From: Typha latifolia
Taxonomy: Eukaryota > Streptophyta > Magnoliopsida > Poales > Typhaceae
Length of the DNA stretch: 64,000 nt
Direction: 5' to 3'
Assembly (NCBI GenBank): GCA_019914945.1
Contig: CM034103.1
Location: 15,900,785 to 15,964,784, forward strand
The notes under the pieces were generated by a model that saw nothing but the letters and a program-made list of their open reading frames with translations, had not been told where the DNA came from and made no database searches. A program made the translations under genes and the position numbers. Below are positions 36,213 to 50,100 of this stretch, piece by piece; within the stretch, counting starts at the first letter, position 1, and each line of letters begins with the position of its first letter.

Positions 36213-36775
36213 AACAAAAAAAAAATACTAGAAACGAATTGAATAAAAACTCAAAATCGATCTAGTGGAATACAAAAAAGTTCAAAATCATGCATGCATT
36301 TACTTGCGTATGTTTGGCATTTATCAGAGTCTAATAAGTAAACAGCCTTTAGGTGACACCAAGAACATGAAGCAACCAAAAAATAATAATTAAGAATAAG
36401 AAAATTAGGCATTCGGAAAGATCAACGAAAGCAAGTATAAACTTGAGTAATAGGTTCTTTAGATGCTTGCCAAGAGGAAAAATACGCCAAGCAATGCAAC
36501 TGATACAAGTAAATCTTTTCTAATTGACTATATGTATATACCACCAAGGCACCAACCAATGATATACATAACCACTCCCTGAATCTTCACTCTCTTTTCC
36601 TATTAGTGACATATGTTTGCTGTCACCTCCTAGAATTTTACAAAGGTAAGCGATTGTGTCAAGATTGTCTCACTCCCCATCAAGATCATCATCACAGATG
36701 AACCATTAAGATAACATTGTTTTCTAATGGCGCAATCTTAATCATTTGATTTCTCATAATTTACTTCTAATGGAG

Positions 36776-39700
36776 TCAAACCATCTCCAAGAGCTTGATA
36801 TTCCCACTAGAATTTGCAGCAACCAAGGTTGAGGATTGTCCCCGCCAACACACACACGAAATGAACTGCGATGGGTCATCAACTTCCTCTCCAGATATAG
36901 GGTCTGTGACATGGAATTTGTATGACAAGACAGGCATCGGGAAAGCTTTATGGTAGACAAAAACCTGATGCCAAATACAAAGGTAAGAAGAGAAAAAACT
37001 ATTATGTAGCATTGCAAGTATGGGAAGTAATAAGTTAGAAGTTAATCAAAATGCTTTGTTTCAGGAGCCTGAACATAAATATTCAAGAACATGCAGTAGT
37101 CGAAGATAATATCATAAAAATACAGATGTTTCATATTTATGGGACAGGAATGAGAACCTCTTCTCTGCATGTGGTGCATGAATATCCAATCTTGAAAACA
37201 AATATTTTAATCAACCACTCGTGAAAAGTTTATCGACTAAGGCCAATCAAAGCTTCACAATTTCTTATGAGTGTTAAGTGGAGAGGAATCTACCAATGTT
37301 GTTTCCTTTAATATAAACTTATAATACCAACTTGACATAGTGGTTGAACTATTCAACATCACAATATGAACTATATTGCTAATAAAACTAAAAATTTTGT
37401 TTGCTGGTGGGATCTTCTGCCAGTCACTGTGAGGCCATAGGTAGTAGTTACAATAAAGATGATATAAGAATAAGTGGTCATGTGCTTATCCACATAATAC
37501 AAGTCGCTCACCTTCTACATGAATCCAGTACCTGATGCTGTTTGCAGTTATTGCGGGAAAAGTGAGGTCAGTTTGGTTGCATCTAATCATATCACTACCT
37601 GAGCTTCTCTAGCCATAACCTAATGATTTTAAAGACCACATTCTTACAGGCCATATAAAATTGATAGTACCCTACAGTCAAAAATACTCTTTCTGTAAAA
37701 CTACTACTTTTCTTACCTTTTATTGCTTTGATTGGTTTTAGAACCTGGTCATTGTCCCCATTTATGGCATATATTAACTTACCTAGCCATCTTGTCCTGA
37801 ATTTTTTTTTTTGGGGACTAACAATTTGGTTGCTGTTCTTGTTTATGGCTTTTTTATAAATTCTATTAGCCAAAATGTTCATTACATACCTCATTTGTTT
37901 CCGAGCCAGTAGCAATATACCCATCAGAAATTGAAAGTCCAACAAAATTCTGGAAATTAGAAAAAGTGAATGAGTTGAAGGAACAAGTAAACAAGATAAT
38001 AATAAAATAATTGATAAACTAATAGCTCAACAGGAAAGGTTAGTGACATATTGCTAACCATAACATTGAATGGCTGGAAGCATGATTGTCTTACAGCTTA
38101 GCAAATTGTTCCAAGGTTCTCATACCTTAATATTTGTATGCCCTGTAAATGTCTGCAGAGGATTCTCTATTACTCTTGCTTGGCTAGACAAGTCCCAGAG
38201 CTTCAATGTGTTGTCAGGGGATGCAGACACGATAGTTGATGAATCAAGATACTTAACATAGCTTACAGTCTTTGCATGACCAACTAGCATACAAAGAGGT
38301 ATTCTCACGTTACGAAGATCATAGCAATACACCTTGTGATCTGCTGAACCAATTATAAGTGAGCGGGCAGAATCAGGCTGGAACTGAACAGAGCAAACAT
38401 TCGCCTTAGTTCTGATAGTACCAATGCTTCCAGCCTGCAACAATTTGTAGAAACAGATTAAGAGCATCATAAGATTCAATGTTACCTTCATACTGCCAGT
38501 TTGATGGTTGTGTTACATGTAGTTTATAAGATGACATACACCAGGTGCAAGAATAGAATTGCCTGATTGATATTCCACAGTTTCACTGAACCATCATCAC
38601 TTCCACTAGCCAACTTTGTTGGATCTGCAAGTGAAAAGTCCACCGACCACACACGTCTCTCATGCTCCCTCATTTCTAAGATGGCTTTGTTTCTTGTCAC
38701 ATCCCAAACCTAAGATGGCATCAAGTATTATAAAAGAGAAGTGAAGATAAATTTATAATTGAGAAACACAAAATTGCCTACCTGCACAACACCTTCAAAA
38801 TCACTTGAAGCTATTTGGCTCTTCATATATTTGTTCCAGCAAATACAGCTTAATTTTGACCTATTAGACATCTCAACTACAGGATAGTGAATGTCACGAT
38901 CTTCATTTAGAATCGTATCACATTCGAAAATTTTTATTTTCTTATTTACACCAGCAGCTGCAAAGAATTCTTTATCTCGATCAAAATCCAAGGAGCATAC
39001 CAAATTTGATGAATTTAGCAAATCCGTTTGTTTCAGGTCTGCCCTAACTTTCAACTTGCTGAATGATAAATATTTGCACAAGCCCTCAAGAAATGGATTC
39101 ATCCATCCACTTTGCCTTCTACCACGATGCCCTTCTGTAGAAGTTGCATCATCAACTGAGCTTCCCTCTGTCCCAGCAACTGATCCTTTACCAGTATTAG
39201 TAACCGGATAGGAGCTATCTATGGGATTGCTGACTTGATTCATCAACCTGGATCTTGTTGAAAAATAAGCTGCTTCAAGTTTTTTGAAGTTCTTCATTAA
39301 TCTTGAACTTTTTGACAGTACATTTTCCTGAATCTGCATCTGTGTCTCTGATCTAGATCCTTCAGAAAAACTCTTCTTCTGTTCCTCTATATTAAAAATC
39401 TGAAGATCTGGTCTGGAACGCTTTCTAGAACTAAAGCAGGACGGATCTTGTGGAAGTTGATCCAACTTACCGATGACCGAAGATTCATCTTTATCCAACT
39501 CAGAACAGAATCCACCCTTCTGCCAGAGGATTGACTGATGGTGGAGAACCTCGCCGATGTCAGAAGTGAGAAAGGAGATGGTATCACACAATGTTTCTGC
39601 AATTTCCTGCTTCTTTCTCTGCAGTTGCAAAAGAAATTCCAGCAATAATTCCTGGTCTTGTATCTCCTCTCTTAACCTGATTAAAGCTTTACGCTCTTCC

Positions 39701-41594
39701 AGGATATCTCTTTGTTGATTGAGGAACTCACTTTGTAACACCTCACTGCCATATTACAAATAAAATAGTCAAACTTATCATTTTCAAGACGCACACAAAG
39801 AAAAAGAAGTTAGAGAAGTACATGAATAACATCCCTTCCAAGCAACCCTGTGGCACAAGTAGCTTACCTTACCTAATTATCGGATAAAAGGTATACATCA
39901 AGGAACACAATAAATGATGAAGAATAAACTTCAAACAGGCATCCCTAAATCGTGGAATTCTAGTAAGACTAGAACATCCAAACTACAAAGTTGCATGTCG
40001 TAGATCATATACCAAACAGAATCAGTAGGTATGTCCTGAAGAAGATTCTCAAATGGCACCTTTAAGTTCTTACTCCAAAAGAGGCAAGAGTTCATAAATA
40101 ATGTGGCATCACCATAAGCAACATAAGAAAATTATGACTGCTTTTCATAAGCAAATTTTTCCTTCCGTGCAAGCTGAAATTGGAAAACATATTGATTACC
40201 CAAGCAAACACATCAATGAGTATAGTAAAAGAAATATTGCAGCAGTAGCATGATAATTTTCTTAATATCTTCCAAGAGAATCACTTATGCTAGAGAATAT
40301 ATCTAGGTAGAGGTGGAGATAGTTCTGACCAGATGGCAGTATATTGATCATGTATAAACTAAACTTTCTTCAATCTAATTTGCATATTTGCCACACCGAA
40401 ATGCAGATATCAAGAATGTATTTATATTACACACATCAATATCTTCGCTTTCCACCCAATATTTTTAAACTCAACCCTCCTAAAAACTTCTTCCAGTGTA
40501 CACAGATATAGTTTATCTAAGTTTGTCAATAGTTTATTAGGAGCTAAACATAAACGACGACTCAGGCTTCCAGCCCTTTGTACTCATTTTGTAAACATAA
40601 GTGGCGATCGACCATGCTAATGTTAATAACTTCACATAGCGAATCCGATAACAATGCAGTTCACACCTTAAAAGTCAAAACTTTACCCTAAGATCCAATA
40701 GTGAGCAAACAATTATGAACATGAGTTAATCCTAACATACCTCATCTTTGGCCGAGTATCCGGTTGAGGGTGCAATAGCCACAGGCAGAAGGAGGCCTCC
40801 TTGGACCACTTGAGCAGCAGCTGCGGCGGAAGCACGCGGTGTCTCAAGTTAGCCATGGTCCTCAGCTTCTCCTCCAGAGACTCGAACGTGCAGAACAACT
40901 ACATACATATTAAACCCTACATTGTCATCAACTAAACCAGTAGCAACAACAACAAGAGCTAGATCCAAATCCTAACCTCAAACAGTACGACACCCAATCT
41001 ATATATGTCCGACGCGAATGTCCCCGAATCTCCGTTGGCTTCCTCTGGGCTAATATACCAATTGAACTCCATAAGCAATATTTCTCTCAAAGGGAATGAC
41101 TTGTTTCCTTCCCTTATCACATCAGGGCCCCTTGGAGTCCTCTCCGGCTCCGGTGGGCCTACGCCGCCTTCTTCACACGAATCGGAGCCCGACGTCGAAC
41201 AGGATGCGGACTCGATGAACGAGACGCGATTGAACGACGACATGACAAAGCAAGAAGGCCGGACGTTGCCGACGACGACGCCCTGGGAATGCGCGAGGCT
41301 CACGGCTTCGACGATTTGCCGAAATATATGGAGGTTTTCAAGGAGGTCTACTGATCGGCCTGGTTGATCTAGCCATTGCCGCAAGCTTATCTCCCCGCCG
41401 TCTTCCTCGTCCTCGTCTTCCTCTTCCTTTGAGAAGCCAACGGTGTTGTCTTCGGTGTACGAAGCCAAGCGGCCTAATTCCTCCTCGTCCTCTACCTCAT
41501 CTCCGCCGCCGCCGCTAGAGGCGACGCAAGCGGCGTTGGGAGTCCTGGAAGTGGAGAACCTCTCCCACCCCGATGCGGACTCGGATCCCTCCAT
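36776..41594 (-). CDS. SPA (SUPPRESSOR OF PHYA) protein, SPA3/SPA4 type
   Basis: Seven exons in transcript order: 41594-40977, 40898-40741, 39745-38782, 38709-38563, 38434-38126, 37949-37890, 36964-36776. They encode 814 residues. The order is: acidic N-terminus; a degenerate kinase-like domain (about 60-255; [13 protein letters not shown] replaces HRDLKP, but [11 protein letters not shown] is kept); a coiled coil (about 260-310); and seven WD40 repeats (about 490-814), including [13 protein letters not shown] and [16 protein letters not shown] proteins join COP1 in a CUL4-DDB1 ubiquitin ligase that degrades HY5, CO and other light regulators in the nucleus. The short N-terminus matches SPA3/SPA4 rather than SPA1/SPA2. 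Intron 4 appears to have a GC donor (CAG|GCAATT), which keeps the family spacing. Two small upstream ORFs precede the ATG. Confidence 0.93.
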
Positions 41595-41600
41595 CGACCT

Positions 41601-41699
41601 CTACCCCATTGCCGCCAAACCAACTCAGGATTCTTGATCGATAGCCCAAACCAACCTCCAAGATCGCACCTTTTCCAGAGAAAGCTCACTAAGAGGCAT
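41601..41699 (-). promoter_or_regulatory. Candidate upstream ORFs in the SPA leader
   Basis: A 24-codon frame runs from the ATG at 41699 to a TGA at 41625. A minimal ATGGGGTAG (41609-41601) ends six bases before the main ATG and has a stronger start context (G at -3, G at +4) than the main one (T at -3). Confidence 0.45.
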
Positions 41700-44600
41700 C
41701 ACTCAACAAGACCCATTAGCCAGAATTCGCCATAGATCACGCAACCGAGCTCCCTCAAAACGTCCGCTTTTTTTTCTTTCTTTCTTTCTTTAATTTTTTT
41801 TTCTCGAGTAGTAGCTTCTTACTTGGACCAAAACACCACCAGAAGAGAGAGAAAGAGAGATAGAGAAACAAACAAGAAGGCGGATAAGGATCTGCTTCTC
41901 TAACCTTAGAACGGAGCCACACATTCGCTGCTTTAACTGCGCCCGTCGCTTTTTTGTCGCCTTTTAATCTCCCCCATTCGTAGTCGTAGCCACACCATAA
42001 CCTCACAAAGTCGGTTACCATCCATCTTATACCACCTTATACCAAGTTCCCAACCCCGTGGAATAAGTTTACACGAATACGGCCACGGGAACCACAAATG
42101 GCCTCAACCCTACACTGCGACGACTTCCCACTCTGGAAACGAAAGGGAGGAGGACCCAGATCGTCTGCAACCCCGGCTACAGGAAAATTCCTCCACTTCA
42201 CCACCCCCAGCCTGTGACGTCGCTTACCCAAAAAGGGAAAACTGGAGCTCGGTAAGAATAATGGAGAGAGGGGTGCGTCATGTATATATATATATAGCGT
42301 GGTTATTTTATACTAGGGATTGCCATTATTTTAATCGGGCTCTCGCTTTATCGAAGTCGTGTTACGTGGCGCAACGACGTCCACACTGATGGTTCTCCAG
42401 GCGTCGAGGATTCTGTGGACCATATTGCACCAAAAGGAATCGCAGTGGCAGGTCACCATTTTTCTATTGCCAATTTGTGAAGGAACCGGAATTGATACTA
42501 TAATCAATGTAACTGTAAAAGGAAACTGCAAAAAAAATAAAAATCATATCTTTCTAGTGGAAGAGAAGAGAAAGATTGGTACTGTCAACTCTGTCGTCTT
42601 TTCTTTATTCTTTTTTGGTCATAGTAGTAATGGAATTCTGGAGTAGGGAAGTTGTTCTTCTGCAGCATAGGGTGCATGAATTTTCCTGCATCAAGTACTC
42701 GTCAACATTGAATGGCTCAAGTACTGCTTCAAGTACTTGTCAATAGTAAAACGTTTTACAAGGCTGTGAATTTTAGTTGGGTGGTCTAAACGGGAATTGG
42801 GATTCCTATGCTGTAGATTGTTTGGATGGTATGGCGATGGTTTTGAAAAGGTTTTGAACGTGTTATTTATTAAGGTTTTGGAGTTTTGTGCAAGATCCCT
42901 TGGCACGGTTGTTTCTTTCACTGAGGTGCAATGAATTAGTATATGTGAGTGATTCACTCAAGAGAAGAGTGTTGTACTTCAATGACGGCCACTAGTCCTC
43001 TATTGCCATTTCACAACTATTAGAAAAGAAAATTTTGGTCAGTTGACTAGATCCATGATAAAAAGGAAGTTTACCTATTCAGATGGAAGTCTTATCTTCC
43101 TTATGATTAAACAGAGCAACCATTACCTCAAAGTGGAGTCCAAGTACTTGATAAATACTCCATCACCATAGAACCTAGATAATATTGCTAAGTAGTTGAT
43201 GAGAATTGAGAGGCAAATTATGAGGCATTCCATATTTCCATAAGATTCATCAAAGAAACATTAACTCGCAATTACCACCAAAAGTGGTCTTAAAAGTAGG
43301 TGATGATAACACTCCTGGAACATCCAACTACACTCTCATTTCACAGTTTACACAGATTATAATCATTAAACCCTCAAATGTCTGAGTACAAACTATTGAA
43401 TGATGACAAAGTAAAAAAGAAAAATAAGTTATTGAAGTCCCTGATGGTAACGGTATTGCCAAAGGTTGCCAGCTGCTTCAAATTGTATATATTGTAACCG
43501 ACATGGCATAGTCAAAGAAGATATTGCATTGAATCTGAACAATTAGACCGAGTTGTTTAAAGGTCTTGTAATACTCAATTGTTATGATTCCAAATGCAGT
43601 TCATAGATGCAATACTGAAGAAAAATGGGAACTGGCTTCAACAATAAGTTTTCTTCAATGAAGAAAGACCCGACTATGGTTTTACTTGCTGCTTGACTGC
43701 ATAATTTATCATGCCTTGCGTAGAAGCAAGCATGGAGACTGTCTGGCTACACTGTAAAGACAAGCAAACAGAGGTGAAGTGGGCATATAATGTTCTCACC
43801 AAGAACAAAAAGAAAATCAGAATTCTCAACAAAGAGATATATGGGCCAAACATCACATATTAGCAGGTTAATACATTACCCGTAGGCCAGGTATTGCATC
43901 TCAAACAACAAGTCTATTTCTTAGCTCAATCAGCCGAGTCCACTCATTTCACCATTCCAACTTAAAGGCTAACCAGCAAATACCAAGTCCATTTGTTAGC
44001 AGGATCAGCAGAGCCTACTCATTAGGCTGGTCCAACTTAGGGTCTGTCCTGCAATTTTTGAAACTAAAGGTTCACACCTTCTGTTTTAGTTAAAGAACAA
44101 TAGTGACCAATGCAAACAGTGAAGCAGCTTATCCAGAATTTGTTTGATCAGAGAATTACTTTCCTTCAACCCTCAATTTTAAAGAAATATCAACTCTCAA
44201 CAACCACCCTGTGCACAACAGATCCTCTCCTCCACCCACCCATATCCAATTAGATCTAATTCTGACTTTCCTGATCGTGTCAGGCTCTTGCAGCAGCATT
44301 GTTCTAGGCAAGATATACATACAGCATTAAGGTAACACTGCAACAGTTTTATTGATAAGATAATCGGCATGAAGGTATACATGGTACTTTTTTGGCAGCA
44401 GTAAAATATGACAACCACAAGTGTGATACATTACTTTGTAATAATAACAAGATATCCTACTGGAGAAAGAAAACAAAATCAGAAGAGAATCTTTGATTTA
44501 TTAAACTATAAATTCATTGGAACAAAGGAGGCCAGAGTTTAGCATGCCAAGTTAAAATCACCCAAGCCACATGATGTTCAAAATCAATACCGAATTAGGA

Positions 44601-46664
44601 GCCGACTAGCAATATGTGGAAGTTTAAAATAAACATAACATAGAACTAGCCAAACAAAAGGCAAAAGAAACTACTAACTTTAGGAGTACACCATGCATGG
44701 AGATAGAGATAAATGGAAGTTATTTTTAAATGGCATAACTTATTTTTAGTTTACAAGAGGTCTTCGTGTGAGTTGGTGGCTATTGAGTTGTCATTAGCTG
44801 AAAGACTTGGTTGATGTAGACGTGATCGGTCCAGAGCAAATACAAAATTATTACACCATGTGTCCAATAGTCTAGATGTTGACAAACTGCTACAGAAGAT
44901 TCAGCAAATCAAACTTTCTAACTGAGGAGATTTCAGGATTCAAAAAATAACAATGTTTGTATGTCAGCTTGCATTTCTTTACAACCTATCTGCTGCAGTC
45001 TTCCCCAGATAAAAGGTCACTTATCTGAGATTGGATGCAGATGCAAGAAGATATTGATTTATCACTGCGTTTAAACTTCACAAAAATTCCTCCATTGCGA
45101 AGATCTGAACAGTGGTTCATAAATAAAATACACACTGACCACACTTAAGGACTCCGTATCAAGTTCTTTTAATGCCAACCCTTTGTGCAAATGATCATTC
45201 TGCAAAACCTTCCCCTGATAAATTAGTGTTTTGCACCAGAGGGGAGGATCACTAAGACGACAAGTATAACAGTGTTCCAAGAAATTGTCAGAACAAATAA
45301 AATAACCTCTAAATGAAATAAAATTTGCCCGTGTGAGCTCTGTTGCTTTCAACAATGGATACTCTATAACTAGCAGAATTAGGTGACCTAGATTGTTGGA
45401 TTATCAACTTATTTAGGAAACAAAAACACAATTAGGACTACGATGCTGCCCTAATAGACACTCATACTAGATTTCCTGACATATTGAACTAATAATACGC
45501 AGTACTTTCACCGAAAGAATTAAAGAACCATTTGACGCAAACTAAATTATGCAAAGGATTTGAAATCCTTACGCAAGAACTGAAGAAATTGATGAAAATA
45601 AATAAATAAACAAACTAAAGCAGATCATATAAAGTACGATCTCGTACTTGCGAGTAAAACCGGTGAATGAGAGAGGGGGTGCCGATCAAGCTACTACTCC
45701 CTACTCGAGATCAACTTCTCCAGCCAACATGGTCGCCATCGCCGAGCAGATGGAGGGGAAGTAGTACACGAGTTAGGTCTTCCAAGTACCAATCTCAGGC
45801 TCGAGCCCAATTGGGCTGGTCCGGATAAGGCTCCACTGTATTGGGCCAGTTCCCCTCTCAGGCCCGAAGCGCAAAAATTTCAAATTATTATTGAATTTTT
45901 TTTATTTTTTTATTTTTTTAGCAAAGATGTATCAAACCCAAGGAGAAACTCAAAGAGTGGTAACCAATTAACAACATGATTAGCTTTTTTAAAAAATAGT
46001 GAGAAAATCGTAAAATAAAAAAATTAAAGATAAAAGGTAATGAATTTTAAGAGTTGCATGCTGATGCTGCCACCTCTAAGGCCCTACAGTCTTATTGGTA
46101 AACACTAAACAGAAGAAGTGTGTACAGTATTTATAAGCATATCAGTGTCGGTACGAAATAATAGATGTTAATAGTATAAGCACTGCAGCTGCTGATGCCA
46201 TGTTACATCAAAGAAGAAAGCGAGAGAGAGTTAGTGAAGGAGAACTATCATATATTCATTCATATGTGACTGTGAGGAACTACTCATCTTCACAAGGAAG
46301 CACAAGAGGCCTTCATTTTCGTGAATAAAATCCTCTATTTATTATATATATATATTAAGGTGAGATCATTAGTTTATTAGATTCATAATCCCAGACTAAT
46401 TGCCACTTGGAATCAAAGATAGGTAGACTCCATTCGATTTTTAGGATTTTTAATCGCCAGACTTGGAAGCCAACCGCTCACCGGCTATAAGCGGTTAGCC
46501 AATAACAACCCATGAAAGTGTTGAGGGCCCGGCCTGCCTAATCACAAGAAAACAAATCATAAATATTACGACCAACAGTAAGTAATAAATAAATAAATAA
46601 ATAAATAAATAGTTTGTTTAATAAAAAATCTCCTTTCCGGCTTTCTTCCTCCTCTTTTCCCTCC

Positions 46665-46670
46665 TATATA
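46665..46670 (+). promoter_or_regulatory. TATA-like element of MUCI70
   Basis: CCTATATACC follows a pyrimidine-rich tract and lies about 440 bp before the coding start. The leader between them has several ATGs, so a 5' UTR intron is likely (possible donor near 46812). Confidence 0.4.
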
Positions 46671-47108
46671 CCACTTGGATCCGGAGGCCTAAAGAGACGA
46701 ACTCCTCCTCCTCCTCCTCCTCTATTGGCGATCTCCGCCAGAACACTAATCCTAGAATTCCGGCGGCAAAAGGAAGAAGAGCGAGATCCCAATCGAGACG
46801 TAGATCTATCCGTAAGAGATTTCACTTTTGTGGACATTTTTAGGAGTTTTTTTTTCTACTGGTTTTTGCGTTAGATCCGATGATTAGAACCGGGAGAATG
46901 ATCTCGGAGTTCGATCCGGATCGAGAAATTTAGCACCATTTCGTTGCTGGAATGTAGATCTTCCATTTCTGGTGGATTTGGATCTGTGAGGATTTGTAGG
47001 GCTTCGATCGTTTCGATTTGGGTTGTTTGTTTCTATTTCTGGGGTTCGTCATACCTTGAATGCGAGGGTTTTGGAAGGAAGAGAGGAGATGAGAGGGTGG
47101 CCCGTGGC

Positions 47109-50100
47109 ATGGAAGGGACAATGACTGGGGGGTCATTGGGACTTCGATCTGGGAGTTATGGATCGCTGCAACAGCAGCAGTTGCACAACGGAGTTGCTGC
47201 ATCGCCGATTCTGTCGCCGCCCCTCTCCGTTCGCAAGCCCAAGATGCTCATTTCAGGGTCGAGAGAGAAGGAGAGGATCTTGCAGAGGATCTGTAAGATT
47301 GTTGGAAGGAGAAAGGTTGGAATGCTGCTCTTGCTCATTGCGTGTGCTGCAGTCTTTTGCTCGCTGTTTTCCATTGTGAGAGGTGATTGAAGAACTGAGC
47401 AATTACTTCTTAGAGGTTAATAGTAGGTTATCTGTCTGCTTATATGTGCTTATTAAAACAATATCACTCTTTCAAATTTCAGTCACATATTGTTTTACTT
47501 TTTAGATGCTGGTGTTCTTTGCTCTCATCTTCTATTTGCATAAGATCTTGATGAATCCTAGTATTCATTTGGCAATCCTAGAATTAGAGATGTAATTTTT
47601 GTTCCATTTACTAGTACTGTGTCGGAGTAGTGGCAGTACAATGTGCATGGTACTACGCATCTTGATACTAAATCCTGAATATCATTGTTTTCCCTATCTG
47701 TATCTCCTCGCTTATACACAATTGATCAGTGAATGAATTTGCTTTAAATGAGTGATTTACTCCTCTTGCTGAATCCATTCATCTGCTTGACTGTAAGAAG
47801 TTTACTGGATTTATCAGTTGCATTTTACTGTATTGTTTGGTGCAGTCCTATATTATTGTGCCTTGGTGATTGTTCTTCTAAGTGGAGTTTCTTGATGGGT
47901 ATTGGCATGATGTACACTTGCTACCTATAAAATATTGAACTAATAAAGAGATTCTTGATTACCCTCTGCATCATGATGTACACTTGCTACATTATATGTT
48001 TACTCATGATGCTCCTAATCTATGAGAGGATACTTTATTAATTGCATTTTGGTGCCAGTCAATTCCCGAAATTGTTATCTAGCTGTGCATGGTTTCCAAA
48101 ATTTATTATGTTAAGCTTCAAATATTCCACTCTGATTTTGTTTTTCTTGCAATTCAATACCGTACAGTAATGAGTCATTGTAAGCATATGATAATTACAT
48201 TTATGGCTTGTCTCAGATGAAGTTGCATCAACAGGAGGTGAGACTCACTTGGACTTTTCAGATCATGTCCAGGATTTTGTTAATCCTGACGCAATATTAT
48301 TCAGTAATAAAAGGCCTCTCTTGATTCCTCAAGAAAAGAACAATTCAAATACAATATTGCATAAAAACCAACGCTTTTCCCCTAGTGACAATGAAATCTG
48401 GCCTCCTATTCCAGTTCATCTGCCAATTGCCGCTTTTACAGAACATCCTTGTGCAAATTTCTCATTTTCTCCTCCACCAGCTGATAGGAAACGCACTGGA
48501 CCACGTCGTAAGTTTGGTCTTTTAAAATGATTGCATTTTTTTTTAATGCCTAAACTTGTGGTTTAATATCTCTCTTCTTTTCCAGCCTGTCTTGTTTGTT
48601 ATGTCTCTGTAGAGCAGGCAGTGGCCCTAATGCCATCACTGCCATCAGCATCACATGTCCTTAAGAACTTACATTTTGCTACTGAAGATACCTTGGTTGC
48701 AAATGAATCAAATGGAGGTTCTATGTTTGGAGGACATCCATCTCTGCAGCAAAGGGACAGGTCTTTTGATATAAAAGAGTCGATGACTGTGCACTGTGGG
48801 TATGTTTGTCTAGCTATGTCCTTTGATAATTGAGTATGTGATTGTATGTAGAGTTTGATTGAACTTATGAGTACAGATACATGGATCACCCAACGATGGA
48901 TCTTGCTGATATCTTAGTAAAAAGATTACATTGTTTTATCAGATTTGTTAAAGGAAAGAAACCTGGTCAAGGGACTGGATTTGACATAGATGATGCTGAT
49001 CTTGCGGAGATGGCACTGTGCCAAGGAGTAGTTGTAGCGTCTGCTATTTTTGGTACTGAACACTTATGCTGCTGTCATTTTCTTTTGGGTCCAATATGCC
49101 TGTGTAGATTTGCTTACTTTTATCTGATTGACCAGGAAATTATGATATAATTCAACAACCAAAAAACATCAGTGAATATGCGAAGAAAAATGCATGCTTC
49201 TATATGTTTGTGGATGAAGAAACAGAATTGTCCATAAAGAATTCTAGTTTGTTGGATGGTACTAACAGAATTGGCTTATGGAGATTGGTGGTAGTCCACA
49301 ACCTCCCTTATGCAGACGCAAGGCGTAATGGAAAGGTGCCTTTTCCATAGCTAGTCTCGTTGCATGTATTTATGAATTTTTTATTCATGTATTGTGATAG
49401 TAATAAGTTTATGTTATGCAGGTTCCAAAACTTCTGCTCCATAGACTTTTCCCCAATGTGAGATACTCTATTTGGGTTGATGGCAAACTTGAGCTAGTTG
49501 TTGATCCCTATCAAATTCTTGAGCGGTATATTTCATGTGAAGAGTTGGCTTCCCTTTTTCTTACTAGCACTTATTGATCATTTCGCTGTTTCATAAAGTA
49601 GGCATAAGGGAATAATCTAGTCATATCTTGCTGAGCCAAAACACACATTAGTTATAAACTGTTAGAGCAATTATCCAATGAGGTGATAAACCATTATACC
49701 CTTCTTATCCTGTCAAATGTTGCAAATAAGCAGTGGGGAATAGGTATTTTAGGTATATAGCCAGGTTATCCCAGGATAACCAATGATATGGTTCTAGGTT
49801 ATTGTCAAGATTCAGTATTTCCTAGTTATTTAGATGGTTATATAAAGATTTTGCTTGAGTTTAAAAATTATTGCCCTTTGATAACATCTGAGCATAATGT
49901 AGTTATATTTAGAGCAATTACTTGCAATCTGCTTATTCTTGCATATACTAGAAGCTAATAAAGATAAATATTGCGCAGATGTATGTAGCATATAACATAC
50001 ATTAATAAATATGTTATCCAATAGTAGCATGTACTAGTGATTATTGTCTTGAGTTACTGTGGTTTTATTTAGCTGAACTAGCATTTAACCATGTCCTTTT

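Larger units (their letters stand above)
34088..36775. other. Intergenic: DUF506 promoter, repeats, SPA 3' region
   Basis: Apart from the DUF506 promoter it holds AT-rich DNA with AT runs (about 35286-35307), a candidate SINE (about 35880-36100) and a long GA array. The open frame on the minus strand at 35624-36100 is a by-product of the repeat and matches no known protein. Confidence 0.55.
41595..47108. other. Long divergent intergenic region between SPA and MUCI70
   Basis: 5.5 kb without a supported protein gene. The left 650 bp are probably SPA leader and promoter, with a TA run at about 42280-42295. From 42700 to 45650 the sequence is AT-rich with only short frames; the longest of note is 45071-45355 (-). 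A cluster of TGGGCC/T elements at 45800-45870 could be a promoter for a minus-strand transcript. An (AAAT)n tract lies near 46585-46612. The right end is the MUCI70 promoter and leader. Confidence 0.5.

Noticed and set aside
42037..42231. A 64-codon frame upstream of SPA
   Set aside because: It begins at TTG rather than ATG and lies in likely SPA leader sequence.
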